NCBI GenBank assembly: GCA_903881085.1
Contig: CAIRSA010000492.1
Span: 1-64,000 of the forward strand
Origin: an uncultured Acidobacteriia bacterium
Lineage (GTDB): Bacteria; Acidobacteriota; Terriglobia; Bryobacterales; Bryobacteraceae
DNA: 64,000 nt
Direction of reading: 5' to 3'
This document shows positions 16,782-25,036 of the stretch, in pieces. How positions within the stretch are numbered: the stretch's first letter is position 1; every line of letters starts with the position of its first letter. The notes below the pieces were generated by a model, which saw nothing but the letters and a program-made list of their open reading frames with translations, was not told the DNA's origin and did no database searches. Made by a program: the position numbers and the translations under genes.

Positions 16782-18506
16782 CTATTTGGGAACCTCCACA
16801 GGTTGCGGCGGCCCGAGGACCATTTCGTTGATCGCTCCGCCGGCGGGGACCATTGGATACACATTTTCAAACGGGGTGACGCGAATGTTAAGCAGGAACG
16901 GACCAGGCTCGTTGACGGCCTCTTCCAAAGCTGCGGCCAATTCACTGGGATGTTCGATGGTCTTGCCTTTGAAACCATAGGCACCTGCAAGCTTGGTTAC
17001 ATCCGGGAAGCTATCGAGCGTTACCTGACTGAGTCGGTTATTATAGAACAGTTCCTGCCACTGCCGCACCATGCCCAGGTAGCCATTGTTCATCACAATG
17101 ATCTTTACCGGCAGCCCTTGATTCACGATAGTTGCCAGTTCAGGTAGCGACATCTGAAATCCGCCGTCGCCGGCGATGGCAAAGACCAGCTTTTCGGGAT
17201 TAGCGTACTGCGCGCCGATGGCCGAGGGGAGCCCGAAACCCATCGTACCGAGTCCACCTGAATTGATCCACAGGCGCGGCTCGTTGAAACGTATCAGTTG
17301 CGCAGCCCACATTTGATGTTGGCCAACGTCAGAAGTAACAATGGCCTTTCCGCCTGAGATTCGATCGATTTCACGCATCAGGTGCTGCGGTTTGATTTCA
17401 TTTGGCGCGGTCACCGAACTAAAAGGATGCTCTGCCTTCCAATCGCGAACCTGCTTCCACCATGCTTTTAGGCCAGTGCGCTCAGGATAACTGGGCTTCA
17501 ATTCTTCGACAATCGGGTTCAGCTTGGAAAGCACGCGCTTCAAATCGCCAACAATAGGAAGATCTGCGGTGCGAATCTTGCTTATTTCCGCAGGATCGAT
17601 GTCCACGTGGATCACTTTCGCGTGTGGAGCAAAGGCAGCCAGACGGCCCGTAACGCGATCATCGAAGCGCACACCCAACGCAATCAAAAGGTCAGCGCCG
17701 GATATAGCCATGTTCGCTGCGTAGCTACCATGCATTCCAGGCATGCTGATGAAGTTCGGATGTTCAGATGAGAGCGCTCCAAGACCCATCAACGTGCAAA
17801 CCGCCGGAGCGTCCAACAATTCCACAAGCTGCGTCAGTTCTGCTGAAGCGTTGGCAGAAATGATGCCGCCACCAGCATAGATCATCGGGCGCTCTGCTTC
17901 GAACATCATTTGAGCGGCGCGGCGGATCTGACCTGTGTGACCTTCCGTATAAACCTTATAGCCTGGCAGATGTATGGAGGTGACGGGCGTATAGTGCGCC
18001 ATCGCCTGGAAGACATCTTTCGTCACATCGACAAGCACCGGGCCCTGACGGCCGGAGGCGGCGATATAAAATGCTTCGTGGATGATTGCAGGCAGGTCTG
18101 CAACGTTCTTGACCAGATAATTGTGTTTGGTGCAGGAACGCGTGATACCAAAAGTGTCGGCTTCCTGAAACGCGTCGCTACCGATCAGCTTCGTTGGAAC
18201 CTGACCGGTAAGCGCGACAATCGGAATCGAATCCATCATCGCGTCAACCAGACCGGTTACGAGATTTGTTGCGCCAGGTCCTGAGGTAGCGCAGCAGACG
18301 CCAACCTTTCCAGTGGACCGGGCATATCCTTGCGCCGCAAACGCAGCATTTTGTTCATGCCGCACCAGCACGTGCCGGATCGGATTATCATACAACGCAT
18401 CGTAGAACGGTAAGGTTACGCCGCCGGGATAGCCGAAGATGCAATCGACTCCTTCTCGTGTTAAGCACTCCAGAAGAATTTTAGCGCCGCTCATTAAATT
18501 CGACAT
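16782..18506 (-). CDS. ilvB: acetolactate synthase large (catalytic) subunit
   Basis: The 574-residue thiamine-diphosphate enzyme has the N-terminal PP domain with IFGYPGGVTLPFYDAL and the catalytic Glu in RHEQNAAFAAQGYAR. It has the central FAD-type domain and a C-terminal TPP motif GDGGFQMSLPELATI...NN. It condenses two pyruvates, or pyruvate with 2-oxobutyrate, at the first common step of branched-chain amino acid synthesis. It is the first structural gene of ilvB-ilvN-ilvC-cimA. Upstream lie a Val/Ile-rich leader peptide and an intrinsic terminator, so expression is probably set by attenuation. Confidence 0.96.
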   Translation of the reverse strand: MSNLMSGAKILLECLTREGVDCIFGYPGGVTLPFYDALYDNPIRHVLVRHEQNAAFAAQGYARSTGKVGVCCATSGPGATNLVTGLVDAMMDSIPIVALTGQVPTKLIGSDAFQEADTFGITRSCTKHNYLVKNVADLPAIIHEAFYIAASGRQGPVLVDVTKDVFQAMAHYTPVTSIHLPGYKVYTEGHTGQIRRAAQMMFEAERPMIYAGGGIISANASAELTQLVELLDAPAVCTLMGLGALSSEHPNFISMPGMHGSYAANMAISGADLLIALGVRFDDRVTGRLAAFAPHAKVIHVDIDPAEISKIRTADLPIVGDLKRVLSKLNPIVEELKPSYPERTGLKAWWKQVRDWKAEHPFSSVTAPNEIKPQHLMREIDRISGGKAIVTSDVGQHQMWAAQLIRFNEPRLWINSGGLGTMGFGLPSAIGAQYANPEKLVFAIAGDGGFQMSLPELATIVNQGLPVKIIVMNNGYLGMVRQWQELFYNNRLSQVTLDSFPDVTKLAGAYGFKGKTIEHPSELAAALEEAVNEPGPFLLNIRVTPFENVYPMVPAGGAINEMVLGPPQPVEVPK

Positions 18507-18566
18507 ACTTATGTGTTCACTCCAATCGTGTCTGTTGGGCTTCTACCGGCTACCGTGGGCTCACAT

Positions 18567-18608
18567 TAAAAAGGGCCACCGGCAGGCTTTTCACCCCGCC
18601 AGTGGCCC
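18567..18608 (-). terminator. attenuator terminator in the ilvB leader
   Basis: On the minus strand GGGCCACTGGC (18608-18598) can pair with GCCGGTGGCCC (18583-18573), followed by five T (18572-18568). This is a strong intrinsic terminator about 60 bases before the ilvB ATG and 21 bases after the leader-peptide stop. Sitting inside the leader rather than after a gene marks it as an attenuator. Its 3' arm (CGGTGGCCC, 18581-18573) can instead pair with GGGTCACCG in the leader coding region (18655-18647, one G-U). The loop side GGCGGGGT (18600-18593) is complementary to ACCCCGCC (18640-18633). Confidence 0.8.
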
Positions 18609-18629
18609 TTGGTTGTTACCAGGAATCCT

Positions 18630-18731
18630 TCAGGCGGGGTCGGCTACGGTGACCCGAATGTTGATAATGCCTACTACTACACTTACATTGGATAGGAACA
18701 CAGAAGTCGCGAGGTGCTTTTCGCCGAACAT
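18630..18731 (-). CDS. ilv operon leader peptide (33 residues, Val/Ile-rich)
   Basis: An ATG at 18731-18729 opens a 33-codon frame ending in TGA at 18632-18630. Residues 16-29 read VSVVVGIINIRVTV: nine of these 14 are Val or Ile, including three consecutive GTA codons and ATT-ATC. The stop lies 21 bases before an intrinsic terminator, which is followed by ilvB. This is the arrangement of enteric ilv leader peptides: ribosome stalling at Val/Ile codons would shift RNA pairing and let transcription enter ilvB. No strong ribosome-binding site is seen before the ATG. A GTG at 18701 is an alternative start and still contains the control codons. Confidence 0.8.
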   Translation of the reverse strand: MFGEKHLATSVFLSNVSVVVGIINIRVTVADPA

Positions 18732-18743
18732 TTGGTTGCCGTG

Positions 18744-18772
18744 ATTATCCACATCACGAGCTTAACGCAAAA
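18744..18772 (-). promoter_or_regulatory. possible ilv operon promoter (-10 box)
   Basis: A minus-strand GATAAT at 18749-18744 lies 12 bases before the leader ATG, with CTTTTG (18 bases away) or TTGCGT (15 bases away) as weak -35 candidates. If used, the leader mRNA would have almost no 5' untranslated region. The element is placed rightly for an attenuated operon, but the -35 match is poor. Confidence 0.3.
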
Positions 18773-18793
18773 GCTTGGCAAATGCAAGACGAG

Positions 18794-18820
18794 GCGTCCA
18801 TTAATTCGATTAATGGACGC
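18794..18820. repeat. perfect 12-base inverted repeat between the phage-like cluster and the ilv leader
   Basis: GCGTCCATTAAT (18794-18805) and ATTAATGGACGC (18809-18820) flank a 3-base loop. It sits 34 bases after the stop of the last phage-like gene. It has no T-run on either side, so it may be a transcription barrier, an RNA-stabilising hairpin or a protein-binding site at the border of the element. Confidence 0.6.
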
Positions 18821-18853
18821 ATTTACAGGCGAACTGAATAGGGGTGGACTTCA

Positions 18854-21800
18854 CTACAAACGGATGGTTACCGTGAGATCGCGTCCGGGCGTCGTTGAAC
18901 CGGAGGTACCAACAGACAGGATGTCAAGAAGCAATCGATCTCCGCGCTGCAATGGCGTCTGGCCGAATCCGTCTACAACATTGGATATAGTAGTCCCTGC
19001 AGGTGTGATTGGAATCGTCAGAGTGCAAATGACCTGATCGTCCTGCCTCAGTTGCATCTGAATGGGCGCCCCTGTTGGAGCTTGACCGACTACGGCGAAA
19101 ATGTCCCGGAACGGATAATAATCATCGATCACAAACGCAGGCGCAGCCTCCCTCTGAATAGCAAGGTATCCTTCCACCTGAATCGCAATCTGGCCGCCAT
19201 TCATGGTTCGGATGCCTGTATCGTCGGTCGCCGCATAATAATGATTGGTGGTTGGACTATTGCCGCGAAGATTGGTAACGAATAATTCGGCCGCCGCAAT
19301 CCGGTTGTGCGGCAGTGATATCGTGTGCGCATAACTTCCGCTTGCTGGAGTTCCGAAAAAGTTTCTTGGAAATGGAACGATACTGACTTTGCGTTCCAGA
19401 TGATAGATGGGTGTCGACGAGTCATGCGCAGCTGCGATTGAGCCCAACACCGCTCGCTGAACGGTGTAGCCCATCCCGCTGCTATGGTTGGCTACCACTT
19501 GCATCAACTCTGATTCAATTTGAATGATGCCGCCTTCCACAGCAACTCCGGCAATATTGAGCGAAATCTCCGTCGCAACACTATCAATGGTGGAAGTAAG
19601 CGAGTAGCCGGTCGGACTATTGATCTCGTTCCAGCAATGCAGCGTCAGTGTGCCCGATGTGACTGTCAAGGTGTTAGTGAAAGTCGCGAACGAAACGCTC
19701 AGGAGATCGACGTCGCCTCGGCCCGCAGCAAACAACCCGAACGAAGGCGCAGGCGGAATGTTTTCATCAAGCGAACGTCCGGCACCACCGCCAATGCGCC
19801 AAACTGTCTGTGGCGAGAGTTCATAAAAACACTCTTTGTTGTTCACATTGGCCGATCTCCCCAATATGTGCAAGTTTACGCCAGTCCGGTTGGGCACAGT
19901 GAACTCGATGGGACTATTGGCGCTCGACGCTCCAAACTGCCAGGTCGAATCCGCCACCACAAATTTGCTGGTCGTGTCCGGAATGATGGCCCAAGCCGGC
20001 GTGACCGCCAGACTGGTCGCGTCGTTCGCCTGAATGATTCGCTCCTGTCCCGCCCCCTTTCCCTGCGTGATGCGAACCCACATTCCGCGATACTCATTGC
20101 TCATCATTTCCAGAGTGGAGTTGCCTACTGTCGTAGTGGTACTGAGATTCGCAGTGAATTCACTTTGCAACTCCAGACGCCAATAGAAATTTGCATGATC
20201 GAAATTTTCATCTGGCGGACCGGACAGCCCGTCACTCAAACCAGCGTCAGAAAAAGTAGCAGCGACCGCGACATTCTGCGAAACCATCGTCAACTGCTGC
20301 GGAGTGCGACCGCGGTAAACGTTAAATGACGCGCCGCCGGGAGCAAAACTAAGATTCGTCAGGGTCACTACATTGGTATTTGTGCCGGCTGGGATCGTCG
20401 CTCGAACCGTGAAGCTAAGTCCGCTTTCCCGCGCATCGCTATCCACGCTGGTTAGAACGTAGTACAAGGATTCTGCGCCTGCCAGCGTACCACCCGTTGA
20501 TGCAGTCGTTGGTGACAACCCAACCAAAGGAATACCAGTCTTTGCTGTCGAAGGTCTCCGTGGCTGGGTAAAACTGACACGTAAAGAGATATCCACCGAA
20601 CCATCGGTACCGTCCTTTTGAATCTCTTCGATGCCAAACTGCGTATGTCCATTGGAATCGAGTACCGTGCCTGTAAGCGGACGCGGCAGTCCAATTTCAA
20701 ATGCCGGCTGGCGCCCAGTATATCCACCAATCGTAGCGCTACTGCCGTCATACCAAGCGTCATCGTGTTTCTGAGCGGTGATCTTTAGCAACCGGTAGTT
20801 CGTACCGGGCGCAAGCCTGATCACGCGGAACAACGCGCGCTCCAATCCCTCTTTAAGGTATGTGACGGCAATTAGGTCTCCAACTCGTAATCCGAACCCA
20901 CGCACACTTGTATCGAATTCAACGAAGGTGTTTCCCTTGCTGGATTTGGCCAGATTGAATTGAACCATGCGGATTGCCTGATCCAGGTTGGCAATCCCAA
21001 GCGCCGTCAGCGTGCCGGAAATCTCCTGCCCCGTCTGCAGCACATCGTCCATTTCGACCAGCGAAACGCTGTCCTGCTGATACTCATTGAATGAATCCTG
21101 GAACTCCACGCTTACCCGGTTGGGACTATCCGCCGTACTCTTGGAGTACATCCTGAAACTGGTTTCGCCGTTGGACTTCCGCGCAATTCCGGAAAATCCA
21201 GTGCTTCCGTCTCCAAATTCGTAAGCCGGCCACCCACCGTTCAATGGCTCAGTCGAATTGCTACCGGCCGGCTTTTGCGCCTGCTGGAGTTCAAGAGTAG
21301 TTTCGGCGCGTAACTGCAGACGGCCATCCTGCGAAAACGAAAGCGCCAGTCCAGCTCCGTTTCGAATACCTCGCAAAAGATCCGCCGCACTACGCCGTTT
21401 CCGCACCACCAAGTTGCACTGAAACCTGGGAATTGTAATAGAATTCCCGTTAAGATCTGTCGTTGCAATCTGGGTATCGCAATAGTCTGAGACGCTCTTG
21501 AAACTGGGAATATCCAGTTCATCCGGCGTCCAACCGCTACGCATCAACACGTCAAACAGTGCCCACGCCGGGTTGTTGGTAAACGACTCGCCCACATAGC
21601 TGCCATCGGTCGCAAATGTCGACAACTGCATGCCTTGCGCAAGAACTTTGATCGTCGGCAGCGATTTGCCATCGTTGATCCTGTTGGGGACCACCAAAGC
21701 CATCATCGCCATGCTTCCGTATGGGTCACCTTGCGGGTGGCCTGAACCATCCGTAAAGTCTGTATTGAATGAGCCTGTGCGGTTACCTTGGCAGACCACC

Positions 21801-22792
21801 GAATACCATCCAGTACCAGTCATATTCGCACCACTGACTCCCGCCGGAATCTCGATGTCGTTTACCAAGACCTTCAGAACGCCCTGAATGTCTCCCATTC
21901 CGAGAAGAACTTCAATGTGCGTTAGGTTCCCATCATTCCTGGCAAACACAACAGGCGGCTGATACCACGCAGTTCCGTATATAAGCGGCACAAAATCGTT
22001 ATAGCGAGCTTCGTTATCCACCGTGGCGGCGGCATGCATGCCGCTCTCTCCGTAGCTCCGCACAAGAATGCTCGACGGTACAAATTCTATGCCGCCGAAC
22101 CGGCGCGTAGCATTCCCAGAGCTATCTGTGGTGAACATTCCCCGCTCAACGCAAGAGGTCCTAGTGTAATCGCACTGCGTAAACGGAGCACCACTGTTCA
22201 AGCTTCCTGTGCCACTAGTCTGATCCGGAGAGTACCCGCAGCGAAAGAATGGCGAATACTTTCCTTTGGGGCCCCCGTTGACGGCCTCTGCTCGTTGCGT
22301 TACGTCCGCCGGAAACATCCAGGGGCACCGCTTTTGAATACGAACCTCCGGCAGCATCAGCCGCTGCATCGCCAACCGGTTGCTAAATGTAACTTTGAAG
22401 TTGAAAGCCGTGATCTCATCGGGCGGATTTGCAACGCCACGAAAGATGGTGGAGGCAGTAGTGGCCGCAACGTTGCTCTTTAGATCGAAAAACAGGAACT
22501 TCACGGTCAGCTTCGATCCTTTGATGCCTACACTCTTCTCTATTTCGGAAAAATGCGAATCAGCGTTAGCCAGAGTTACAGTGATTTTGGCCAATGCGTC
22601 AATCCCATCGTCAGCTGACGCTCGGATGTCATAAACATTAGTATTCACAATCGCGGGCAGATAGGTCTGGCTGTCCACGATCACCCGATGGGTACTCCAT
22701 CGCTCCGTCACACCGGAACGCAGTTCGCACTCAAATAGCACAAGAGGCGTTTCAGTAACAGCCTGTTCCTTAATTTCGTAGATTGTCGACAT
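18854..22792 (-). CDS. tail tip/hub protein, lambda L- and J-like, with four-Cys cluster
   Basis: The 1312-residue protein is the last gene of the tail module. Its first ~220 residues resemble phage lambda minor tail protein L: an N-terminal beta domain, then Cys at 156, 185, 207 and 214 in KRCPW, RCGYSPD and QCDYTRTSC. In lambda L four Cys bind an iron-sulfur cluster, and the last pair has the same 7-residue spacing. The middle (about 225-730) reads as a J/hub-like baseplate protein (YNDFVPLIYGTAWYQPPVV, LLRGIRNGAGLALSF). Later parts hold fibronectin-III-like stretches (YYVLTSVDSDARESG) and a beta-rich C-terminus. It probably forms the tail tip that contacts the recipient cell (inference). 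Confidence 0.72.
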   Translation of the reverse strand: MSTIYEIKEQAVTETPLVLFECELRSGVTERWSTHRVIVDSQTYLPAIVNTNVYDIRASADDGIDALAKITVTLANADSHFSEIEKSVGIKGSKLTVKFLFFDLKSNVAATTASTIFRGVANPPDEITAFNFKVTFSNRLAMQRLMLPEVRIQKRCPWMFPADVTQRAEAVNGGPKGKYSPFFRCGYSPDQTSGTGSLNSGAPFTQCDYTRTSCVERGMFTTDSSGNATRRFGGIEFVPSSILVRSYGESGMHAAATVDNEARYNDFVPLIYGTAWYQPPVVFARNDGNLTHIEVLLGMGDIQGVLKVLVNDIEIPAGVSGANMTGTGWYSVVCQGNRTGSFNTDFTDGSGHPQGDPYGSMAMMALVVPNRINDGKSLPTIKVLAQGMQLSTFATDGSYVGESFTNNPAWALFDVLMRSGWTPDELDIPSFKSVSDYCDTQIATTDLNGNSITIPRFQCNLVVRKRRSAADLLRGIRNGAGLALSFSQDGRLQLRAETTLELQQAQKPAGSNSTEPLNGGWPAYEFGDGSTGFSGIARKSNGETSFRMYSKSTADSPNRVSVEFQDSFNEYQQDSVSLVEMDDVLQTGQEISGTLTALGIANLDQAIRMVQFNLAKSSKGNTFVEFDTSVRGFGLRVGDLIAVTYLKEGLERALFRVIRLAPGTNYRLLKITAQKHDDAWYDGSSATIGGYTGRQPAFEIGLPRPLTGTVLDSNGHTQFGIEEIQKDGTDGSVDISLRVSFTQPRRPSTAKTGIPLVGLSPTTASTGGTLAGAESLYYVLTSVDSDARESGLSFTVRATIPAGTNTNVVTLTNLSFAPGGASFNVYRGRTPQQLTMVSQNVAVAATFSDAGLSDGLSGPPDENFDHANFYWRLELQSEFTANLSTTTTVGNSTLEMMSNEYRGMWVRITQGKGAGQERIIQANDATSLAVTPAWAIIPDTTSKFVVADSTWQFGASSANSPIEFTVPNRTGVNLHILGRSANVNNKECFYELSPQTVWRIGGGAGRSLDENIPPAPSFGLFAAGRGDVDLLSVSFATFTNTLTVTSGTLTLHCWNEINSPTGYSLTSTIDSVATEISLNIAGVAVEGGIIQIESELMQVVANHSSGMGYTVQRAVLGSIAAAHDSSTPIYHLERKVSIVPFPRNFFGTPASGSYAHTISLPHNRIAAAELFVTNLRGNSPTTNHYYAATDDTGIRTMNGGQIAIQVEGYLAIQREAAPAFVIDDYYPFRDIFAVVGQAPTGAPIQMQLRQDDQVICTLTIPITPAGTTISNVVDGFGQTPLQRGDRLLLDILSVGTSGSTTPGRDLTVTIRL

Positions 22793-22798
22793 ACTTGT

Positions 22799-23596
22799 TT
22801 ACGCTGATTCCCTAAATATCAAACGGATTGTTGTTGCATAGCTTTCCGGTCGGTCGGAAGTTAAGATGAGTTGGTCCTGGTCGTATCTGCACGCTGCATA
22901 CACTCCGCAAAGCGAGGTGGTGCGCTTGTATCGCGATGCACCCATTTGTGGCTCGGCCTGCAGCCCAAATAATTCCACCTGATTGCCTTGATCGATTTGT
23001 AGTCCGAAGTGGATCAACTTGTCGGTTCCGGGCAAGCTCCCGGACACATAGTATCGCCGCCAGTCAACCCCCACTGCCATTTGTTGTTGCAACTGCTGAC
23101 CGTTTCCATTGATACTTAGCCGCATCTGGGCACTCGCGGAACTCCGCGCGAACACGCTAAAGCAGTATGTAAAGTTCGCCGGTGCAGCGAGCGTCTGGCT
23201 GATTCCCTGCCACGTGGTGCCCGAGTTTTGAAGTCCAGCACCTTCCGTTCCGCCGTTTGGATCCGCTCCACCGCTTGCCAGGTGAAGCAGAGGATCGACT
23301 GTCCAGGCGCTATTACTTGGATCCCCGCTCCACAGCAGGAGGTTGTCGGAACCATCCAGAAAGGGGAAAGAATTTAGCCGCCCCTCCGCATCAGCAAAGT
23401 GATTCGAAAGGTTGGTCCATTCCGTACTGGTAAGGCCGGCGAACTGCAATTCCCATTGAATGCTACGCCAGCCGCCATCGGCGTATTTCGAAACTCTTCC
23501 GTCCTCACTGGTTAAAGTGATGGTCCGGAACGTCAGGCTCTTCTTTAGAGGATATTGTGTGCTGGTACCTGTCGATAGTTGGGGAAAGTAGTCCAT
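22799..23596 (-). CDS. distal-tail/M-like protein with inserted carbohydrate-binding-like domain
   Basis: The 265-residue protein begins FPQLSTGTSTQYPLKKSLTF, the same pattern (FPxLxTGxxTQYP) as the 119-residue protein encoded just upstream. Residues 1-85 and the last ~40 form a Dit/M-like fold typical of tail adaptors between tube and hub. Residues about 90-225 look like an inserted jelly-roll (TYCFSVFARSSASAQMRLSI, DWRRYYVSGSLP), as in CBM4/9-type modules. It may help bind cell-surface sugar. It is 6 bases from the hub gene and nearly contiguous with the upstream gene, so they are co-translated. Confidence 0.6.
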   Translation of the reverse strand: MDYFPQLSTGTSTQYPLKKSLTFRTITLTSEDGRVSKYADGGWRSIQWELQFAGLTSTEWTNLSNHFADAEGRLNSFPFLDGSDNLLLWSGDPSNSAWTVDPLLHLASGGADPNGGTEGAGLQNSGTTWQGISQTLAAPANFTYCFSVFARSSASAQMRLSINGNGQQLQQQMAVGVDWRRYYVSGSLPGTDKLIHFGLQIDQGNQVELFGLQAEPQMGASRYKRTTSLCGVYAACRYDQDQLILTSDRPESYATTIRLIFRESA

Positions 23597-23597
23597 G

Positions 23598-23957
23598 TTA
23601 TTGCCAGTTCTCCACCACGGTTAGCCGCAACTTGCCTCGATCCTGCGCCTCAAATCCAAGGAGCAGGGTATCTTCCTGAAAACTGCAATCAGGGTACACG
23701 GTAGACGTCCAAGGGTCAGCGAAACTGAAGCTCGCGTAGTTGCCGGACTGGGCGATATAGAATTCCTCCAGCACACGCATCTCTGACTCGTCGAGCATCG
23801 CAAGGTTGATGACCCATTTCTTCGCCGGACCAGGCAGTTTGCGGCTCCGCTGTTCGGTCCCATCCATGAAGACAACCAGGTCCGTGCTGAATTGCTGCAC
23901 GGCAGTTGCAGGATATTGAGTTATGGCGCCGGTCTTTAGGAGAGGAAAGGTACTCAT
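23598..23957 (-). CDS. small distal-tail/M-like protein
   Basis: The 119-residue protein starts MSTFPLLKTGAITQYPA and contains LEEFYIAQSGNYASFSFADP, which resembles the core of DUF2460/M-like minor tail proteins (a tip adaptor bridging tube and hub). It shares its opening pattern with the next gene product (22799-23596), so the two look like paralogues formed by duplication within the tail module. It starts 4 bases after the stop of the tape-measure candidate. Confidence 0.6.
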   Translation of the reverse strand: MSTFPLLKTGAITQYPATAVQQFSTDLVVFMDGTEQRSRKLPGPAKKWVINLAMLDESEMRVLEEFYIAQSGNYASFSFADPWTSTVYPDCSFQEDTLLLGFEAQDRGKLRLTVVENWQ

Positions 23958-23961
23958 CCGA

Positions 23962-24717
23962 TTACATCTCCGAAATCACATCGTTTAAGGAACTGGAATT
24001 CAACATTGCAGCACGAACCGCTTGAGCGATTTCGTCGCTATGGTCCATGAATGACTTACTATCCATCGCATTTACCTGCACAACAACCTGAGTTGTCGAT
24101 TGCCCGGAAGACGACGAACCCGTCGCCCCAATCGGTCTTATCCCGCCCTGAGCGTTGTAATCGTAACTAGCAATTTCGCCACTGTTCATCACCGCGCCCT
24201 GGTATTGCAATGCGGCAGGAGAAGAATACTTAATCAAAGGCGCAGGGGCTTGCTGCCCACCGCCACCAAACAATCCGGCAATTTCGGAAACCAGCGATCC
24301 GATGCCCAAGCCACCCAACAAAAAGGACCCTATCGTCTTCGCAGTGTTGGCGACACCGATGCCCGAACCCTGGCTCTGGTTCGCAGCTGCTTGCTGCAAA
24401 GCAGTCGTATTGGCATTCAAAACATCTTGGCTCAATTCGTTCACTTGCCGAAGCAACGTAGTCTCACCGGTGAGCCGTATCAACTCCTCCGCTAAACTGC
24501 TGCCGTTACCGGCATTACTGCCAGAAGTTGGCGAAACGGCCCCAACCGTGGCATTCGATCCTGGAATACTAGTGGCATTCACTGTACTTACAGGAGCCAG
24601 CATCGCTGTAAGCTGCGCTGTACGAGTTGTAACGCTCTGCTGTAACGCAGGAATTGCTGCATGAAGTAGTTCGCTAAAAGCCGAGGACATTTGTTGATCG
24701 GACGTATTATTCGCCAT
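23962..24717 (-). CDS. short tape-measure-like protein (candidate)
   Basis: Position defines this call: it follows the tail chaperone and precedes the distal tail genes, where the tape measure always lies. The 251-residue protein is rich in Gln, Ala, Ser and Thr, has a long N-terminal helical part, and has a hydrophobic Gly-rich stretch (IGSFLLGGLGIGSLVSEIAGLFGG at about 132-155) such as tape-measure proteins use in membrane passage. It is far shorter than most (700 or more residues) but close to the 219-residue tape measure of Rhodobacter GTA, predicting a very short tail. Its start overlaps the end of the frameshifted chaperone frame by 11 bases. Confidence 0.5.
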   Translation of the reverse strand: MANNTSDQQMSSAFSELLHAAIPALQQSVTTRTAQLTAMLAPVSTVNATSIPGSNATVGAVSPTSGSNAGNGSSLAEELIRLTGETTLLRQVNELSQDVLNANTTALQQAAANQSQGSGIGVANTAKTIGSFLLGGLGIGSLVSEIAGLFGGGGQQAPAPLIKYSSPAALQYQGAVMNSGEIASYDYNAQGGIRPIGATGSSSSGQSTTQVVVQVNAMDSKSFMDHSDEIAQAVRAAMLNSSSLNDVISEM

Positions 24718-25036
24718 GATTCGATTCCTTTACCATCAGATTCTCAAGAAGCACGATCCCCTCCACTGTGCGTGCCGGGTACTCGCGTAAGTCGCCTTTC
24801 CCAGCAAGTCTCCACACATGAACCTGCTCGAGAATATTAATACTTTCCGGGGAGATAACTGACACCGGGCACACCGTCACAACACACGTTTTTCGAACCC
24901 ATACCGGCCGCGTTGGTGTTTTGGATTGAACCGGCAGCCATCCGCAATTCCTGGAAGCTTCTAGCCTTTGCCGCCGGCACTCGTCGCATTTCCATCCGGC
25001 TTGATTCGCGAATTGAAAATGGAATGCGACCGTTAG
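24707..25036 (-). CDS. T extension of the tail assembly chaperone, reached by -1 frameshift
   Basis: A frame with no early start codon runs from the slippery site to TAA at 24709-24707 and adds 109 residues to the G protein. It reads protein-like throughout: AFHFQFANQAGWKCDECRRQ, a second Cys pair (TCVVTVC), then ILEQVHVWRLAGKGDLREYP and TVEGIVLLENLMV. The Cys pattern (CxxC, C, CxxxxC) suggests zinc binding. Location between tail tube and tape measure, absence of an initiator and the heptamer at 25042-25036 together identify it as the T part of a GT fusion like that of phage lambda. Confidence 0.8.
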   Translation of the reverse strand, partial: LTVAFHFQFANQAGWKCDECRRQRLEASRNCGWLPVQSKTPTRPVWVRKTCVVTVCPVSVISPESINILEQVHVWRLAGKGDLREYPARTVEGIVLLENLMVKESNHGE

